36,117 bases of DNA, from contig QHNR01000049.1 of NCBI GenBank assembly GCA_003218475.1, positions 1 to 36,117 of the forward strand, in the 5' to 3' direction. Below the pieces are notes generated by a model, which ran no database searches, had not been told where the DNA came from, and saw only the letters and a program-made list of their open reading frames with translations. Below, piece after piece: positions 26,535-35,356 of this stretch; position 1 is the first letter of the stretch; each line of letters begins with the position of its first letter. The stretch is from Verrucomicrobiota bacterium (GTDB lineage: Bacteria; Verrucomicrobiota; Verrucomicrobiia; Chthoniobacterales; UBA10450). The position numbers and the translations under genes are program-made.

Positions 26535-29309
26535 ATGATTGAAGTCCGTTACCAACGCGGCGTTTACCTGCCGAAACAGGACCTGTGGCTGGATCCTTGG
26601 GACGCAAAGCGCTTCGCTTTTATTTCGCACGCGCACAGCGACCATATTGCGCCTCACCAGGAGATTATCATTTCCGAGCCGACAGCACGTTTGCTTCAAA
26701 GTCGGCTGCCGGGTCATCGCATCGAACACGTTCTGCCATTCGGTGGCGAACGAACCGTGCATGGCATCGGTGTTACGTTGCTGCCAGCCGGACACATCTG
26801 TGGTTCGGCGCAATGTTTTCTCTCCCTCGGTGACGAAACACTGCTGTACACAGGGGATTTCAAACTGCGTCCGGGAAAGTCTGCTGAACAAGCGCAGTGG
26901 CGCCACGCCGAAACCCTCATCATGGAAACTACATTTGGGCTGCCGCGGTATCGATTTCCGCCGACGGAACAAGTCATTAATCAAATGATCTCATTTTGCC
27001 GCGAAACAATTGACGCTGGCAACGTGGCCGTGCTTTTGGGTTACTCGCTAGGCAAAGCCCAGGAAATACTGTGTTCGCTTGATGGAGCCGGGCTGACTCC
27101 CATGCTGCATGGCTCCGTTTATCGGATGACGCGCATCTATGAGCAGTTCGGCCAATCTTTTTGCAAATACGTGCGTTACAACCCGAACGATGTTGCGGGA
27201 AGAGTCCTCATCTGTCCACCCAGCGCGAATCGGTCGCACATGTTGGAAAGAATTCCACACAAACGCGTGGCGATGATGAGTGGCTGGGCCGTCGACCCAA
27301 ACGCTGTTTATCGCTACCAAGTCGACGCAGCATTTCCTCTCTCGGATCATGCGGATTATGACGATTTGATCCGCTACGTTGAACTCGTACAGCCCAGGCG
27401 AGTGCTTACGCTTCACGGTTTTGCTGCTGCGTTTGCCCGCGATTTACGGGAGCGTGGCGTAGAGGCCTGGGCGTTGAGCGAAGAAAACCAAATGGAACTG
27501 CACCTGCCTGCTGCGGGTGGCACACGGCCTGTCCCTCCGAGTGGAAGCGCCTCGCGTATTGCCGAATCAACTGAAGACCCGTTTCCGCAGGAAGCGTCGG
27601 ATACCCCATCGGAATTTCTCACGTTTGCGAACATTGGTGAAGCCATCGCTGCGACTCCCGCAAAACTGGAAAAAATTCGGTTGCTTGCCGATTACCTTCG
27701 CGGCCTGACGAGCGAGCAACTTCCGATCGCGGCTCTCTACTTCACCGGAAGAGCGTTCGCCCAAAGTGATTTGCGCACACTACAGGTTGGGTGGGCTGTC
27801 ATTTTCCGGGCGTTGCAAGCCGCAACCACCATCGACGACGCGGAGCTTCATCGCATCGCCGGCGCGCATGGAGATGCCGGCAAGAGTGCGTTCGAAGTTC
27901 TCGATGGGCGAACGGCGCCACAGTCGTTCAGCATCCGTGAATCGCGCGAATTGTTCGAAAATCTCCACCTTGCGCGCGGCCTCGGCGCCAAGGCGAAGTT
28001 GCTGCAAAACCGATTCTCCACCCTTTCAGGACGCGAAGGTCAGTACGTCGTCAAAATTTTGACCGGCGATTTGCGCATCGGATTGCGCGAGGGTTTGGTC
28101 GAGGAAGCGATTGCAAAGGCATTTGACGTTCCACTCGACCAGGTAAGAGGGGCCAACATGTTGTTAGGCGACATCGGTCAGACGGCAGTCCTCGCCGCGC
28201 GGAAGAAACTGCAGCGGGCGGAGCTGTCGATCTTTCGTCCGGTCAAGTCCATGCTTGCGACTCCTCAGCCGAGCGCCGAAGCCGTGTGGCAACGGTTTGT
28301 TGGGGCGGCAGGCGCCGATCGCAAGCCACCATCACCAACCATGACCGCGGTTTATTTGGAGGACAAATTTGACGGAATCCGCGCGCAGCTTCATCGCAGT
28401 ACACAACGAGTTGAAATTTTCTCCCGCGATTTGCGGCGCATCACCAGGCAATTTCCAGAATTGGCAGATCAGGCCAAGAACTTGGACGAAGAGCTGATTA
28501 TCGACGGTGAAATCATCGCTTTCCAGGAAGGTCGGAGGCTCACGTTCTTCGACCTGCAAAGGCGCCTCGGCCGCAAGAGCGACGGTGAAGATTTGTTCGC
28601 ACGCGCAGCAGCAGACGTGCCGGTCGCGTTTGTGGTGTTCGATCTTCTCTGGCTGAATGGGCAGTCGTTGCTGAGAATTCCATTGCGAGAACGGCGAAGA
28701 CATCTCGGGAAGGTTCGATTACCGTCGCAATTTCAAATTGCGAAACTAACCTCGGCTCATTCTGCTGCGGAAATCGAACAAACGTTTCAACAGGCTCGGC
28801 GGCGATTGAATGAAGGTCTGATGATCAAAGACCCCAAAAGTTTTTACCTGCCTGGCACGCGTGGAATGTTTTGGTTTAAACTGAAGAAAGAGTTGGCGAC
28901 GCTGGATGTGGTGGTTGTCGCGGCTGAGCTTGGCCATGGCAAGCGCAATAACGTTTTAAGCGATTACACATTTGCGGTGCGCGATGAAGCGACTGGCGAC
29001 CTTTTGCCGATTGGCAAAGCTTACAGCGGATTGACGGACGAGGAGATTGCTGCGTTAACCGAGCACTTCAAGCAGAACACGATCTCCGATCTTGGTCGTT
29101 ATCGTAAAGTGAAACCGAATGTCGTGCTGGAGGTCGCCTTCAATTCAATCCAGCCTAGCACACGTCACGCCAGTGGGCTGGCACTGCGTTTTCCGAGAAT
29201 CAAGGCAATCCGGCGGGACAAGAACATTGATTCGATCGACACCCTCCAATATGCTTGGGACCTCGCAGGACAAACGGGGGAATTCGCCAAACGACGAGTA
29301 GGCACCTAG
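26535..29309 (+). CDS. Fusion of MBL-fold (beta-CASP-like) DNA exonuclease with ATP-dependent DNA ligase
   Basis: N-terminus FISHAHSDHIAPHQ (HxHxDH), LLPAGHICGSAQCFLSLGDETLLYTGDFKLRPG, FPLSDHADYDDLIRYVELVQPRRVLTLHG. C-terminus ligase YLEDKFDGIRAQLHR (KxDG), DGEIIAFQEGRRLTFFDLQRRLGR, EGLMIKDPKSFYLPGTRGMFWFKLKKELATLDVVVVAAELGHGKR. Confidence 0.93.
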   Translation: MIEVRYQRGVYLPKQDLWLDPWDAKRFAFISHAHSDHIAPHQEIIISEPTARLLQSRLPGHRIEHVLPFGGERTVHGIGVTLLPAGHICGSAQCFLSLGDETLLYTGDFKLRPGKSAEQAQWRHAETLIMETTFGLPRYRFPPTEQVINQMISFCRETIDAGNVAVLLGYSLGKAQEILCSLDGAGLTPMLHGSVYRMTRIYEQFGQSFCKYVRYNPNDVAGRVLICPPSANRSHMLERIPHKRVAMMSGWAVDPNAVYRYQVDAAFPLSDHADYDDLIRYVELVQPRRVLTLHGFAAAFARDLRERGVEAWALSEENQMELHLPAAGGTRPVPPSGSASRIAESTEDPFPQEASDTPSEFLTFANIGEAIAATPAKLEKIRLLADYLRGLTSEQLPIAALYFTGRAFAQSDLRTLQVGWAVIFRALQAATTIDDAELHRIAGAHGDAGKSAFEVLDGRTAPQSFSIRESRELFENLHLARGLGAKAKLLQNRFSTLSGREGQYVVKILTGDLRIGLREGLVEEAIAKAFDVPLDQVRGANMLLGDIGQTAVLAARKKLQRAELSIFRPVKSMLATPQPSAEAVWQRFVGAAGADRKPPSPTMTAVYLEDKFDGIRAQLHRSTQRVEIFSRDLRRITRQFPELADQAKNLDEELIIDGEIIAFQEGRRLTFFDLQRRLGRKSDGEDLFARAAADVPVAFVVFDLLWLNGQSLLRIPLRERRRHLGKVRLPSQFQIAKLTSAHSAAEIEQTFQQARRRLNEGLMIKDPKSFYLPGTRGMFWFKLKKELATLDVVVVAAELGHGKRNNVLSDYTFAVRDEATGDLLPIGKAYSGLTDEEIAALTEHFKQNTISDLGRYRKVKPNVVLEVAFNSIQPSTRHASGLALRFPRIKAIRRDKNIDSIDTLQYAWDLAGQTGEFAKRRVGT

Positions 29310-29545
29310 TTAGCGCCTCGGGGGTTACTCTTTGGTGTTGGGGATATTGGCGGCCTCACGACGACTGTCTCCACGTCGCCCCGGCGTTCAGTGACCGATG
29401 AACCGCTTCCACGGCGAAAGCGCTGCACATTAGCAAAGACAGCCAATAAGGCCAGTGCTCCTATAATCACGAGCATCACTGAAATAGCGCTCTTAGGGAC
29501 CGGGCGGGACGGATGCCTTTCGGGAGGCAGGTGTGGCGAATTCAC
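29306..29545 (-). CDS. Small hypothetical membrane protein
   Basis: 79 aa ORF with one TM (SAISVMLVIIGALALLAVFANV); convergent with the ligase gene, stop codons overlapping. Confidence 0.5.
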   Translation of the reverse strand: MNSPHLPPERHPSRPVPKSAISVMLVIIGALALLAVFANVQRFRRGSGSSVTERRGDVETVVVRPPISPTPKSNPRGAN

Positions 29546-29670
29546 ACGCTAGTATCGGTGCCGGTTTCACCCGCGCAACGCAGCAATAGTGGCTCCCGGA
29601 ATTCTGAATCGATCGTGCCTGCCAATTACTCTCAAGGCTATTTCATCCGAATTAAAACAGCAGGTGCTCA

Positions 29671-30285
29671 TTATTCCAGACGCAGTGACGCAATTGCATC
29701 CATAACGCGCTGGCTTAATTGCTGGTAGAGATTTTTTCCCGGCAGACCAAGCTCGGCGGCGGAAAATAAGATCGGTTCTCCGACGATGATCGTGAGTGGG
29801 ACAAAATGCAAACCGCCACCGCCCCGTGGCAGGGCTTCGTGCGCTCCAAAAATTCGCATCGGGACAACCGGCGCGAGTGTTTTTGCAATCACCAAGCCCA
29901 ATCCGGGCTCGGCCGGCTGCAAGTTACCGTCGAGAGTGCGCGAGCCTTCTGGGAAAATCAGCACGGCGTTACCGGCGTTCAAAATGCGAATGACGGCCTT
30001 AATCGCGCTGCGATCGACGCCTTCTTGATTAACTGGGATCACATTCAGCTTTGGCAAAAGCCAGCCGAGGGTCGGCGCGTCTAACAACGTTCGCCGGGCC
30101 AGAAAGTAAATCGCTCGATCACTCGTAATCCCTGCAAGCAGCGGATCGAGATAACTCTGGTGATTCATTGCCAAAATCGCAGGCCCGCTCTGAATCATTC
30201 GCTCCCGATGAATTACACGAAGCCGAAAAAACAATCGCCCGGCCAGACGAGAAAACTGATAGCCAAGCCAGTAATAGAAATTCAT
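29671..30285 (-). CDS. plsC: 1-acyl-sn-glycerol-3-phosphate acyltransferase
   Basis: NHQSYLDPLL (HX4D box) and FPEGSRTLDG motifs; PlsC-like length. Confidence 0.92.
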   Translation of the reverse strand: MNFYYWLGYQFSRLAGRLFFRLRVIHRERMIQSGPAILAMNHQSYLDPLLAGITSDRAIYFLARRTLLDAPTLGWLLPKLNVIPVNQEGVDRSAIKAVIRILNAGNAVLIFPEGSRTLDGNLQPAEPGLGLVIAKTLAPVVPMRIFGAHEALPRGGGGLHFVPLTIIVGEPILFSAAELGLPGKNLYQQLSQRVMDAIASLRLE

Positions 30286-30349
30286 TTTAACGAGGAACCA
30301 ATTTCGTGACTGGGCGATCGATTTTGCGAAATCTGGATCGCCAGATCAT

Positions 30350-31021
30350 CTAGATTGTTTGAATCCTAAGACCCGTTTCTTGAAGTCGGGTGAGAATCTC
30401 GTGGACAACTTTTTCGACGGTTAAATGCGACGTGTCGATAACATGTGCGTCTTCGGCAATGACGAGCGGTGAAACGAGCCGTGAAAAATCGGCGTGGTCG
30501 CGCAGCGCGATTTCGTCGCGTTCGCCCTGTGCAGCACGACGCTGGAGACGGACCTCAGGAGAAGCGTCGACATAAAATTTATAAGGCGTATCTGGGAAAA
30601 CGACCGAGCCAATATCTCGCCCTTCCACGACCAAATCTTCGCTGCGGGCGTGCTCGTGCAGTTTCTGCGCGACAATTTCGCGAACCAACGGAAACCTGCT
30701 GACGTGTGCAACGCTTTGGTTCACACGATCATCCCGCAAATGGTCTGCGGGATCCACATAATCGATAACAATGTGCGACTCGCCGTCTCCAATGCGGCTC
30801 GTAATCGCTGCTGACTCCAGAGCCTCGGAGATGCGGTCGATCTCTTCTGTATGAATCCCGTTTTTGAGGAGATGCCAGGTGATCGCTCGGTAAATCGCGC
30901 CCGAGTTGACATAGACAAAGCCGAGCCGGCGGGCGAGCGCTCGCGCGACACTACTTTTGCCAGAGGCAGCTGGGCCATCAATCGCGACTACTCGATGAAA
31001 ATCTCGCTGAGAAGAGTGCAT
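30350..31021 (-). CDS. cmk: Cytidylate kinase
   Basis: VAIDGPAASGKSSVARALARRLGFVYVNSGAIYRAITW; VVEGRDIGSVVFPDTPYKFYVDASPEVRLQRR. Confidence 0.96.
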   Translation of the reverse strand: MHSSQRDFHRVVAIDGPAASGKSSVARALARRLGFVYVNSGAIYRAITWHLLKNGIHTEEIDRISEALESAAITSRIGDGESHIVIDYVDPADHLRDDRVNQSVAHVSRFPLVREIVAQKLHEHARSEDLVVEGRDIGSVVFPDTPYKFYVDASPEVRLQRRAAQGERDEIALRDHADFSRLVSPLVIAEDAHVIDTSHLTVEKVVHEILTRLQETGLRIQTI

Positions 31022-31041
31022 GAAACGCTGGGTCCCAGTTT

Positions 31042-31085
31042 AGCCGCGCATTGCGCGGCAATGCAACGCGCCTTAATGCGCGGCT
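31042..31085. repeat. Inverted repeat between cmk and aroA
   Basis: AGCCGCGCATT (31042-31052) / AATGCGCGGCT (31075-31085), perfect 11-bp arms, plus a competing inner hairpin GCCGCGCA-t-TGCGCGGC. Confidence 0.6.
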
Positions 31086-31094
31086 GCTACCACG

Positions 31095-32447
31095 TTAGGT
31101 TGCCTCTGGGGGAGTGGGAGTAAGTGAACCGATCACAGGGGTGCTGATCTGCATCCGTTTCGGATTCGTGAACTCTTCGAGCACGCCTTCAAATCCTGGA
31201 TAAGACTCACGAATGCACTCCGCATCCTGAACAATAGTTTCGCCATCGGCGAAAAGACCCGCGATGGCAAACGCCATGGCGATGCGATGGTCACCGAAGC
31301 TTGCTACACGCGCTCCGTGCAGCGGCGCCGGCCCATAGACTTCAAGGCCATCACTCAGCTCGGCCACGTGAGCGCCCATGGCGCGCAGATTGTGCGCGAT
31401 TGCCGCGATACGATCAGTTTCTTTTACCCGTAACTCCTGTGCCTGTCGAACAATTGTCTTGCCGTTTGCCAGGGCGCCTGCAATGGACAAAATCGGCAGT
31501 TCGTCAATCAGTTGGGGCACTTCCTTACCCTGGATTACGGTGCCTTTCAGCGGCAAACCAGTGACCTCGACAATCCCCCGCGGTTCAAGCTGATCGACAT
31601 CCTCGACCGCCTCGCGCACCTGCGCACCCATGCGGAGCAGGACCGCAAGCAACGCGGTTCGCGTGTCATTCAGGCCGACGTCGCGGACGAGCAGATGCCC
31701 TCTCCGTTGCGCCGCAGCGGCAACCAGCCAAAATGCTGCTGACGAGATGTCGCCTGGAATGGCGAAGTCGCGTGATTCCGGAACCTGGTCGCCGAATGTC
31801 GTGACACTGCCATCACCTTCAGCTGCCGTTCGCACCAGGAAATAATTGAAAATCTTTTCCATATGGTTTCGCGTCGGTAACAGTTCCTCGACGGTGGTTT
31901 TCCCCTTCGCAAAAAGACCTGCCAGCAGCAAAGCCCCTTTCACCTGTGCGCTTGCCACAGGTGGCCGGTAATGAATTCCGCGCAGCGAACCGCCGCGGAT
32001 GCGCAGCGGTGGCGTTTCGTCTGGCCCTTCCGCAACAACGCTGGCGCCCATCTCACAAAGCGGCGCGATCACGCGGTCCATCGGACGTCGCGACAGTCCC
32101 GCGTCCCCAACGAGCCGGCTTTCAAATGTTTGTCCGGCCAGCAGACCGGCGAGCAGCCGCATCGTGGTACCTGAATTGCCGCAGTTGATTTCTTCTTTGG
32201 GTGCATTAAGGACCCGTTTTTTTCCGTGAACGATCAGCGTGGTCGGCTCAGGCTGTTCGATTTTTATGCCTAGTGCGCGCATTGCGTTCACGGTGTGCAT
32301 GCAATCGTCGCTTGGAAGAAATCCGTGCAATGTGCATAGCCCATTCGACAATGCTGCGACGATGACCGCACGGTGCGAAATGCTTTTATCGCCCGGTACA
32401 GTAATTTCGATGTCAATTCGAGGCGCGCGTTTTACCCGTAACTCCAT
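31095..32447 (-). CDS. aroA: 3-phosphoshikimate 1-carboxyvinyltransferase
   Basis: VPGDKSISHRAVIVAALSNG; NCGNSGTTMRLLAGLLAG; DAGLSRRPMDRVIAPL; ELRVKETDRIAAIAHNL; FGDHRIAMAFAIAGL. Confidence 0.96.
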   Translation of the reverse strand: MELRVKRAPRIDIEITVPGDKSISHRAVIVAALSNGLCTLHGFLPSDDCMHTVNAMRALGIKIEQPEPTTLIVHGKKRVLNAPKEEINCGNSGTTMRLLAGLLAGQTFESRLVGDAGLSRRPMDRVIAPLCEMGASVVAEGPDETPPLRIRGGSLRGIHYRPPVASAQVKGALLLAGLFAKGKTTVEELLPTRNHMEKIFNYFLVRTAAEGDGSVTTFGDQVPESRDFAIPGDISSAAFWLVAAAAQRRGHLLVRDVGLNDTRTALLAVLLRMGAQVREAVEDVDQLEPRGIVEVTGLPLKGTVIQGKEVPQLIDELPILSIAGALANGKTIVRQAQELRVKETDRIAAIAHNLRAMGAHVAELSDGLEVYGPAPLHGARVASFGDHRIAMAFAIAGLFADGETIVQDAECIRESYPGFEGVLEEFTNPKRMQISTPVIGSLTPTPPEAT

Positions 32448-32570
32448 AGAAGACGAAAGAAAGCTGGATGCTTGATGCTTAATGAAAAAAGCCAAGCTGC
32501 GCTAATCCGGCATCCGGTATGTGGGATCCAGCATCGGCGCAACGGGTAAATTATCGAGGCAGCGCCGCTG

Positions 32571-32957
32571 TTACGGCACAAGAAAGATCTTGTCGGTATA
32601 AGGATCCTTCACTTCAGTTCCCGGAGGGAATCCTTCCACATCAATGTATTTGCCAGGAGAATAAGGGCTCTCCACGAGATGGGGTTTGCCAGGGACAGGA
32701 ATTCCATAAGGATAATCTCCCTTCGCGACCTTTGTTGGCGCAGCCGTGGGAGGGGGCGATGCTGCTGTCGTCTCTGCTGGCGGCGAACTCGTGGGCTGAA
32801 CTGGTCCGTTTGGATTAAAGGGCTGTTGCTGCGGCGGGTATTCTGCGGTGGCAGGATATCTCCCTGGCCTTTGGTGGGTAGTTGGCGGTGGCGGTTCTTC
32901 AGAACAGGAGGCGAGCAAGAAGGCCGCAAGGAGCGCAAGCGACAATGAAAATTTCAT
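32571..32957 (-). CDS. Hypothetical proline-rich lipoprotein
   Basis: MKFSLSLALLAAFLLASCSEEPPPP: signal peptide with lipobox LLASC; C-terminus GIPVPGKPHLVESPYSPGKYIDVEGFPPGTEVKDPYTDKIFLVP. Confidence 0.78.
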   Translation of the reverse strand: MKFSLSLALLAAFLLASCSEEPPPPTTHQRPGRYPATAEYPPQQQPFNPNGPVQPTSSPPAETTAASPPPTAAPTKVAKGDYPYGIPVPGKPHLVESPYSPGKYIDVEGFPPGTEVKDPYTDKIFLVP

Positions 32958-33069
32958 AACTGTAAAGACTCTCTCAATCGTATCCGGAGTCCGATTCGTT
33001 GCCAATGAATTAAATCACTTTTTTCTGAAGCGCCCTACGCATGTGTTGAGAAACAAAGGAACTAATACA

Positions 33070-34278
33070 ATGACCAAGCGCGTCTCATCCGAATCGAAAG
33101 AAGAGATGTCTGACAAATCCCGTGCAGAAATTTTGGTGGTGGACGACGACGCCATGAGTCGCAGGGTTCTTGCGCAATTGCTCACCGCTGGTGGTTATAA
33201 GTGTCGCGTGTCCAAGAACGGCTCCGAAGCTCTGGAGACGGTTCAGGCCAAGCCGCCTTCACTCCTGCTGCTTGATTTCGATATGCCAGGATTAAACGGC
33301 GCTGAGGTGTTAAAACGCCTGCGCTCGGATCGGCATTCGGCAGTCGCGCAAATTCCCACCATCATGTTGACAGCACACGGAAGTGAAGAAAGCGAGGTGT
33401 CTTGTCTGCAGGCTGGTGCGGATGATTTCGTGACAAAGCCAGTCAATGCGGCAGTATTGCGGGCCAGAATCGAGACCCAGCTTCGGCTCCGCTCCATGCG
33501 GCGGCAATTAGAGCGGCAGAATGATGAATTGGAGGAATGGCGTCGTAATCTTGAGCGCGATCTGGCAGCTGCACGTCTAACACAGCAATCGTTAATCCCA
33601 CAGAAACCGCTGGCATTGGCAGGTTGGGAGGTTGCGACGTGTTATCGCCCAGTCATCCAGGTGGGCGGCGATATCTATGGCTGGCTGCGAATGAAAGACG
33701 GCCGAATTTTGTTCTGGATCGCAGATGGCACCGGTCACGGAGCCGCTGCGGCTTTGCTTACGACGCTGGCAAAACTTCTCTTCCACCATGGCAACGACGA
33801 GCAGGATACGCCGGCCTCCGTGATGAAAGCTGTGAACCATGACTTTCGCAGTATCTTTGGCTCAAGCTCTTTCATGACGGCAATGTGTGTGGCGGTGGAC
33901 CCTGCAACCGGAAGTGCCAGTGTTGTCGGCGCAGGTCATCCCCCGCTTTTGGTCAGCCGCCATAACGGCAAGACCGAATCGGTCCGCTCGATTGCGCCTC
34001 CGCTCGGTTTAATCGAACAATCGGAATTTTCCGAAACGCCGATCAATCTTGAGCCAGGAGATGCTTTTCTTCTGTACACAGACGGCTTGTTTAGCTGGAC
34101 AAAAGACGAACGCCATCGATCGACTCCCCAGCAACTCGAGAAGATGCTGGATCACTCCGCGCCCACCGCCGAGGCGTTGCTCAAGGAAGTTTTAGCGTAC
34201 GCGGCCCCAGATAATTCGGTGAAAACTTCACCGGACGATATGACAGTTCTCGCAGTACGCCGGATGGCCGGGCAATAA
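33070..34278 (+). CDS. Response regulator with PP2C/SpoIIE phosphatase output domain (REC-PP2C)
   Basis: EILVVDDDAMSRRVLAQLL; LLLLDFDMPGLNGAEVLKRLR; FVTKPVNAAVL; QKPLALAGWEVATCYRPVIQVGGDIYGWLRM; LLYTDGLFSW. Start at ATG 33070 rather than 32848. Confidence 0.94.
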   Translation: MTKRVSSESKEEMSDKSRAEILVVDDDAMSRRVLAQLLTAGGYKCRVSKNGSEALETVQAKPPSLLLLDFDMPGLNGAEVLKRLRSDRHSAVAQIPTIMLTAHGSEESEVSCLQAGADDFVTKPVNAAVLRARIETQLRLRSMRRQLERQNDELEEWRRNLERDLAAARLTQQSLIPQKPLALAGWEVATCYRPVIQVGGDIYGWLRMKDGRILFWIADGTGHGAAAALLTTLAKLLFHHGNDEQDTPASVMKAVNHDFRSIFGSSSFMTAMCVAVDPATGSASVVGAGHPPLLVSRHNGKTESVRSIAPPLGLIEQSEFSETPINLEPGDAFLLYTDGLFSWTKDERHRSTPQQLEKMLDHSAPTAEALLKEVLAYAAPDNSVKTSPDDMTVLAVRRMAGQ

Positions 34279-34341
34279 AAATTTTAAGTTTGCCCAAAAT
34301 TTAGTCTTGCTCTCTTTCGAGCGAAACGTTAGTCAGCCTCC

Positions 34342-34623
34342 ATGCCGAAAACCAAAAAGAAAACTTCCAAGCGCAAACCGAATCCCGCCTTCATGAGGCC
34401 GGTTCAACCTGATGATAAGCTCTCTGCCATCGTTGGGTCGCAGCCGCTGCCACGCTCCGAGCTAACAAAGAAGCTCTGGAACTACATCAAGAAGCATGGT
34501 TGCCAGGATAAAAAGAAAAGAACCATGATCAACGCCGACGACTCACTACGGCCGGTATTTAATGGGAAGAGCCAGGTGAGCATGTTCGAGATGACCAAGC
34601 TCGTCTCGAAACATTTGCGTTAG
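34342..34623 (+). CDS. SWIB/MDM2-domain protein
   Basis: MPKTKKKTSKRKPNPAFMRPVQPDDKLSAIVGSQPLPRSELTKKLWNYIKKHGCQDKKKRTMINADDSLRPVFNGKSQVSMFEMTKLVSKHL: basic N-terminus and full SWIB fold motif. Confidence 0.93.
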   Translation: MPKTKKKTSKRKPNPAFMRPVQPDDKLSAIVGSQPLPRSELTKKLWNYIKKHGCQDKKKRTMINADDSLRPVFNGKSQVSMFEMTKLVSKHLR

Positions 34624-34640
34624 GTTTCGGTTATCCGTTG

Positions 34641-34669
34641 ATAGCCCGGCGTTGTTCCGCCGGGCTATT
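34641..34669 (+). terminator. Rho-independent-type terminator after the SWIB gene
   Basis: ATAGCCCGGCG-ttgttc-CGCCGGGCTAT followed by TT; 11-bp perfect stem shortly after the stop codon. Confidence 0.75.
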
Positions 34670-34755
34670 TGCGGCTTGGTAAAAGAATGATTGCCGCATC
34701 GGCGGTGCGTTGTACCGCTCTTGCGGCGGGTTGTAATCACATCGAACGTGGTGAC

Positions 34756-35208
34756 GTGAAAACGTATCGTCTCATTCCTCTCATACTTGCAATCTCTGTT
34801 TTTCTCTCCGGGCAATTCGCGCGCGCGGAGTCCGGCTGGCTGAATGATTACAAGAAAGCACAAGAAGAGGCCAAGGCGTCTAACAAATTTCTTCTGCTTA
34901 ATTTCACCGGTTCGGACTGGTGCGGCTGGTGTATCAAATTCGATAGAGAGGTTTTGTCGCAACCGCAATTTAAAGATTATGCGCGCGACAATCTGGTCCT
35001 CGTAGAACTCGATTTTCCTCGTGCCAAATCCCAGAGTGCCGAGGTGAGAAAACAGAACCTGGAATTAGCACAACATTACGAGGTTGTCGGGTTTCCCACG
35101 ATCGTCGTGCTCAACAGCGACGGACAAGCGGTCTGGCATTACGACGGTTACTTTCCGGGCGGACCTGAGGCCTTCATCGCGGAACTGCAAAAATTACGGA
35201 AAGGTTAA
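34756..35208 (+). CDS. Exported thioredoxin-fold protein
   Basis: Signal peptide (VKTYRLIPLILAISVFLSGQFARAES), FTGSDWCGWCIKFDREV (CxxC), VVGFPTIVVLNSDGQAVWHYDGYFPGG (cis-Pro). GTG start proposed. Confidence 0.85.
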   Translation: MKTYRLIPLILAISVFLSGQFARAESGWLNDYKKAQEEAKASNKFLLLNFTGSDWCGWCIKFDREVLSQPQFKDYARDNLVLVELDFPRAKSQSAEVRKQNLELAQHYEVVGFPTIVVLNSDGQAVWHYDGYFPGGPEAFIAELQKLRKG

Positions 35209-35356
35209 AAAGCGCATTGTCCCAATATTTGGGCGACTTGTGGGAAGGGCAAAAATGCGCGCGATTAATTGTTCTGCCGTCCTGATTTGGCTGCGTGTTG
35301 CAAGTAACTGACGGCCTCTGCTAGACACGCGCACTCAGTATGCCACTTTCGTGCTC

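Noticed and set aside
29306-29309. Overlapping convergent stop codons of the ligase and the small ORF as something special
   Set aside because: CTAG-type stop overlaps between convergent genes are common.
32461-32535. GGATGC/GCATCC repeats in the aroA leader as a defined mobile element
   Set aside because: Short, imperfect and without clear boundaries; noted only as possible degenerate repeat sequence.
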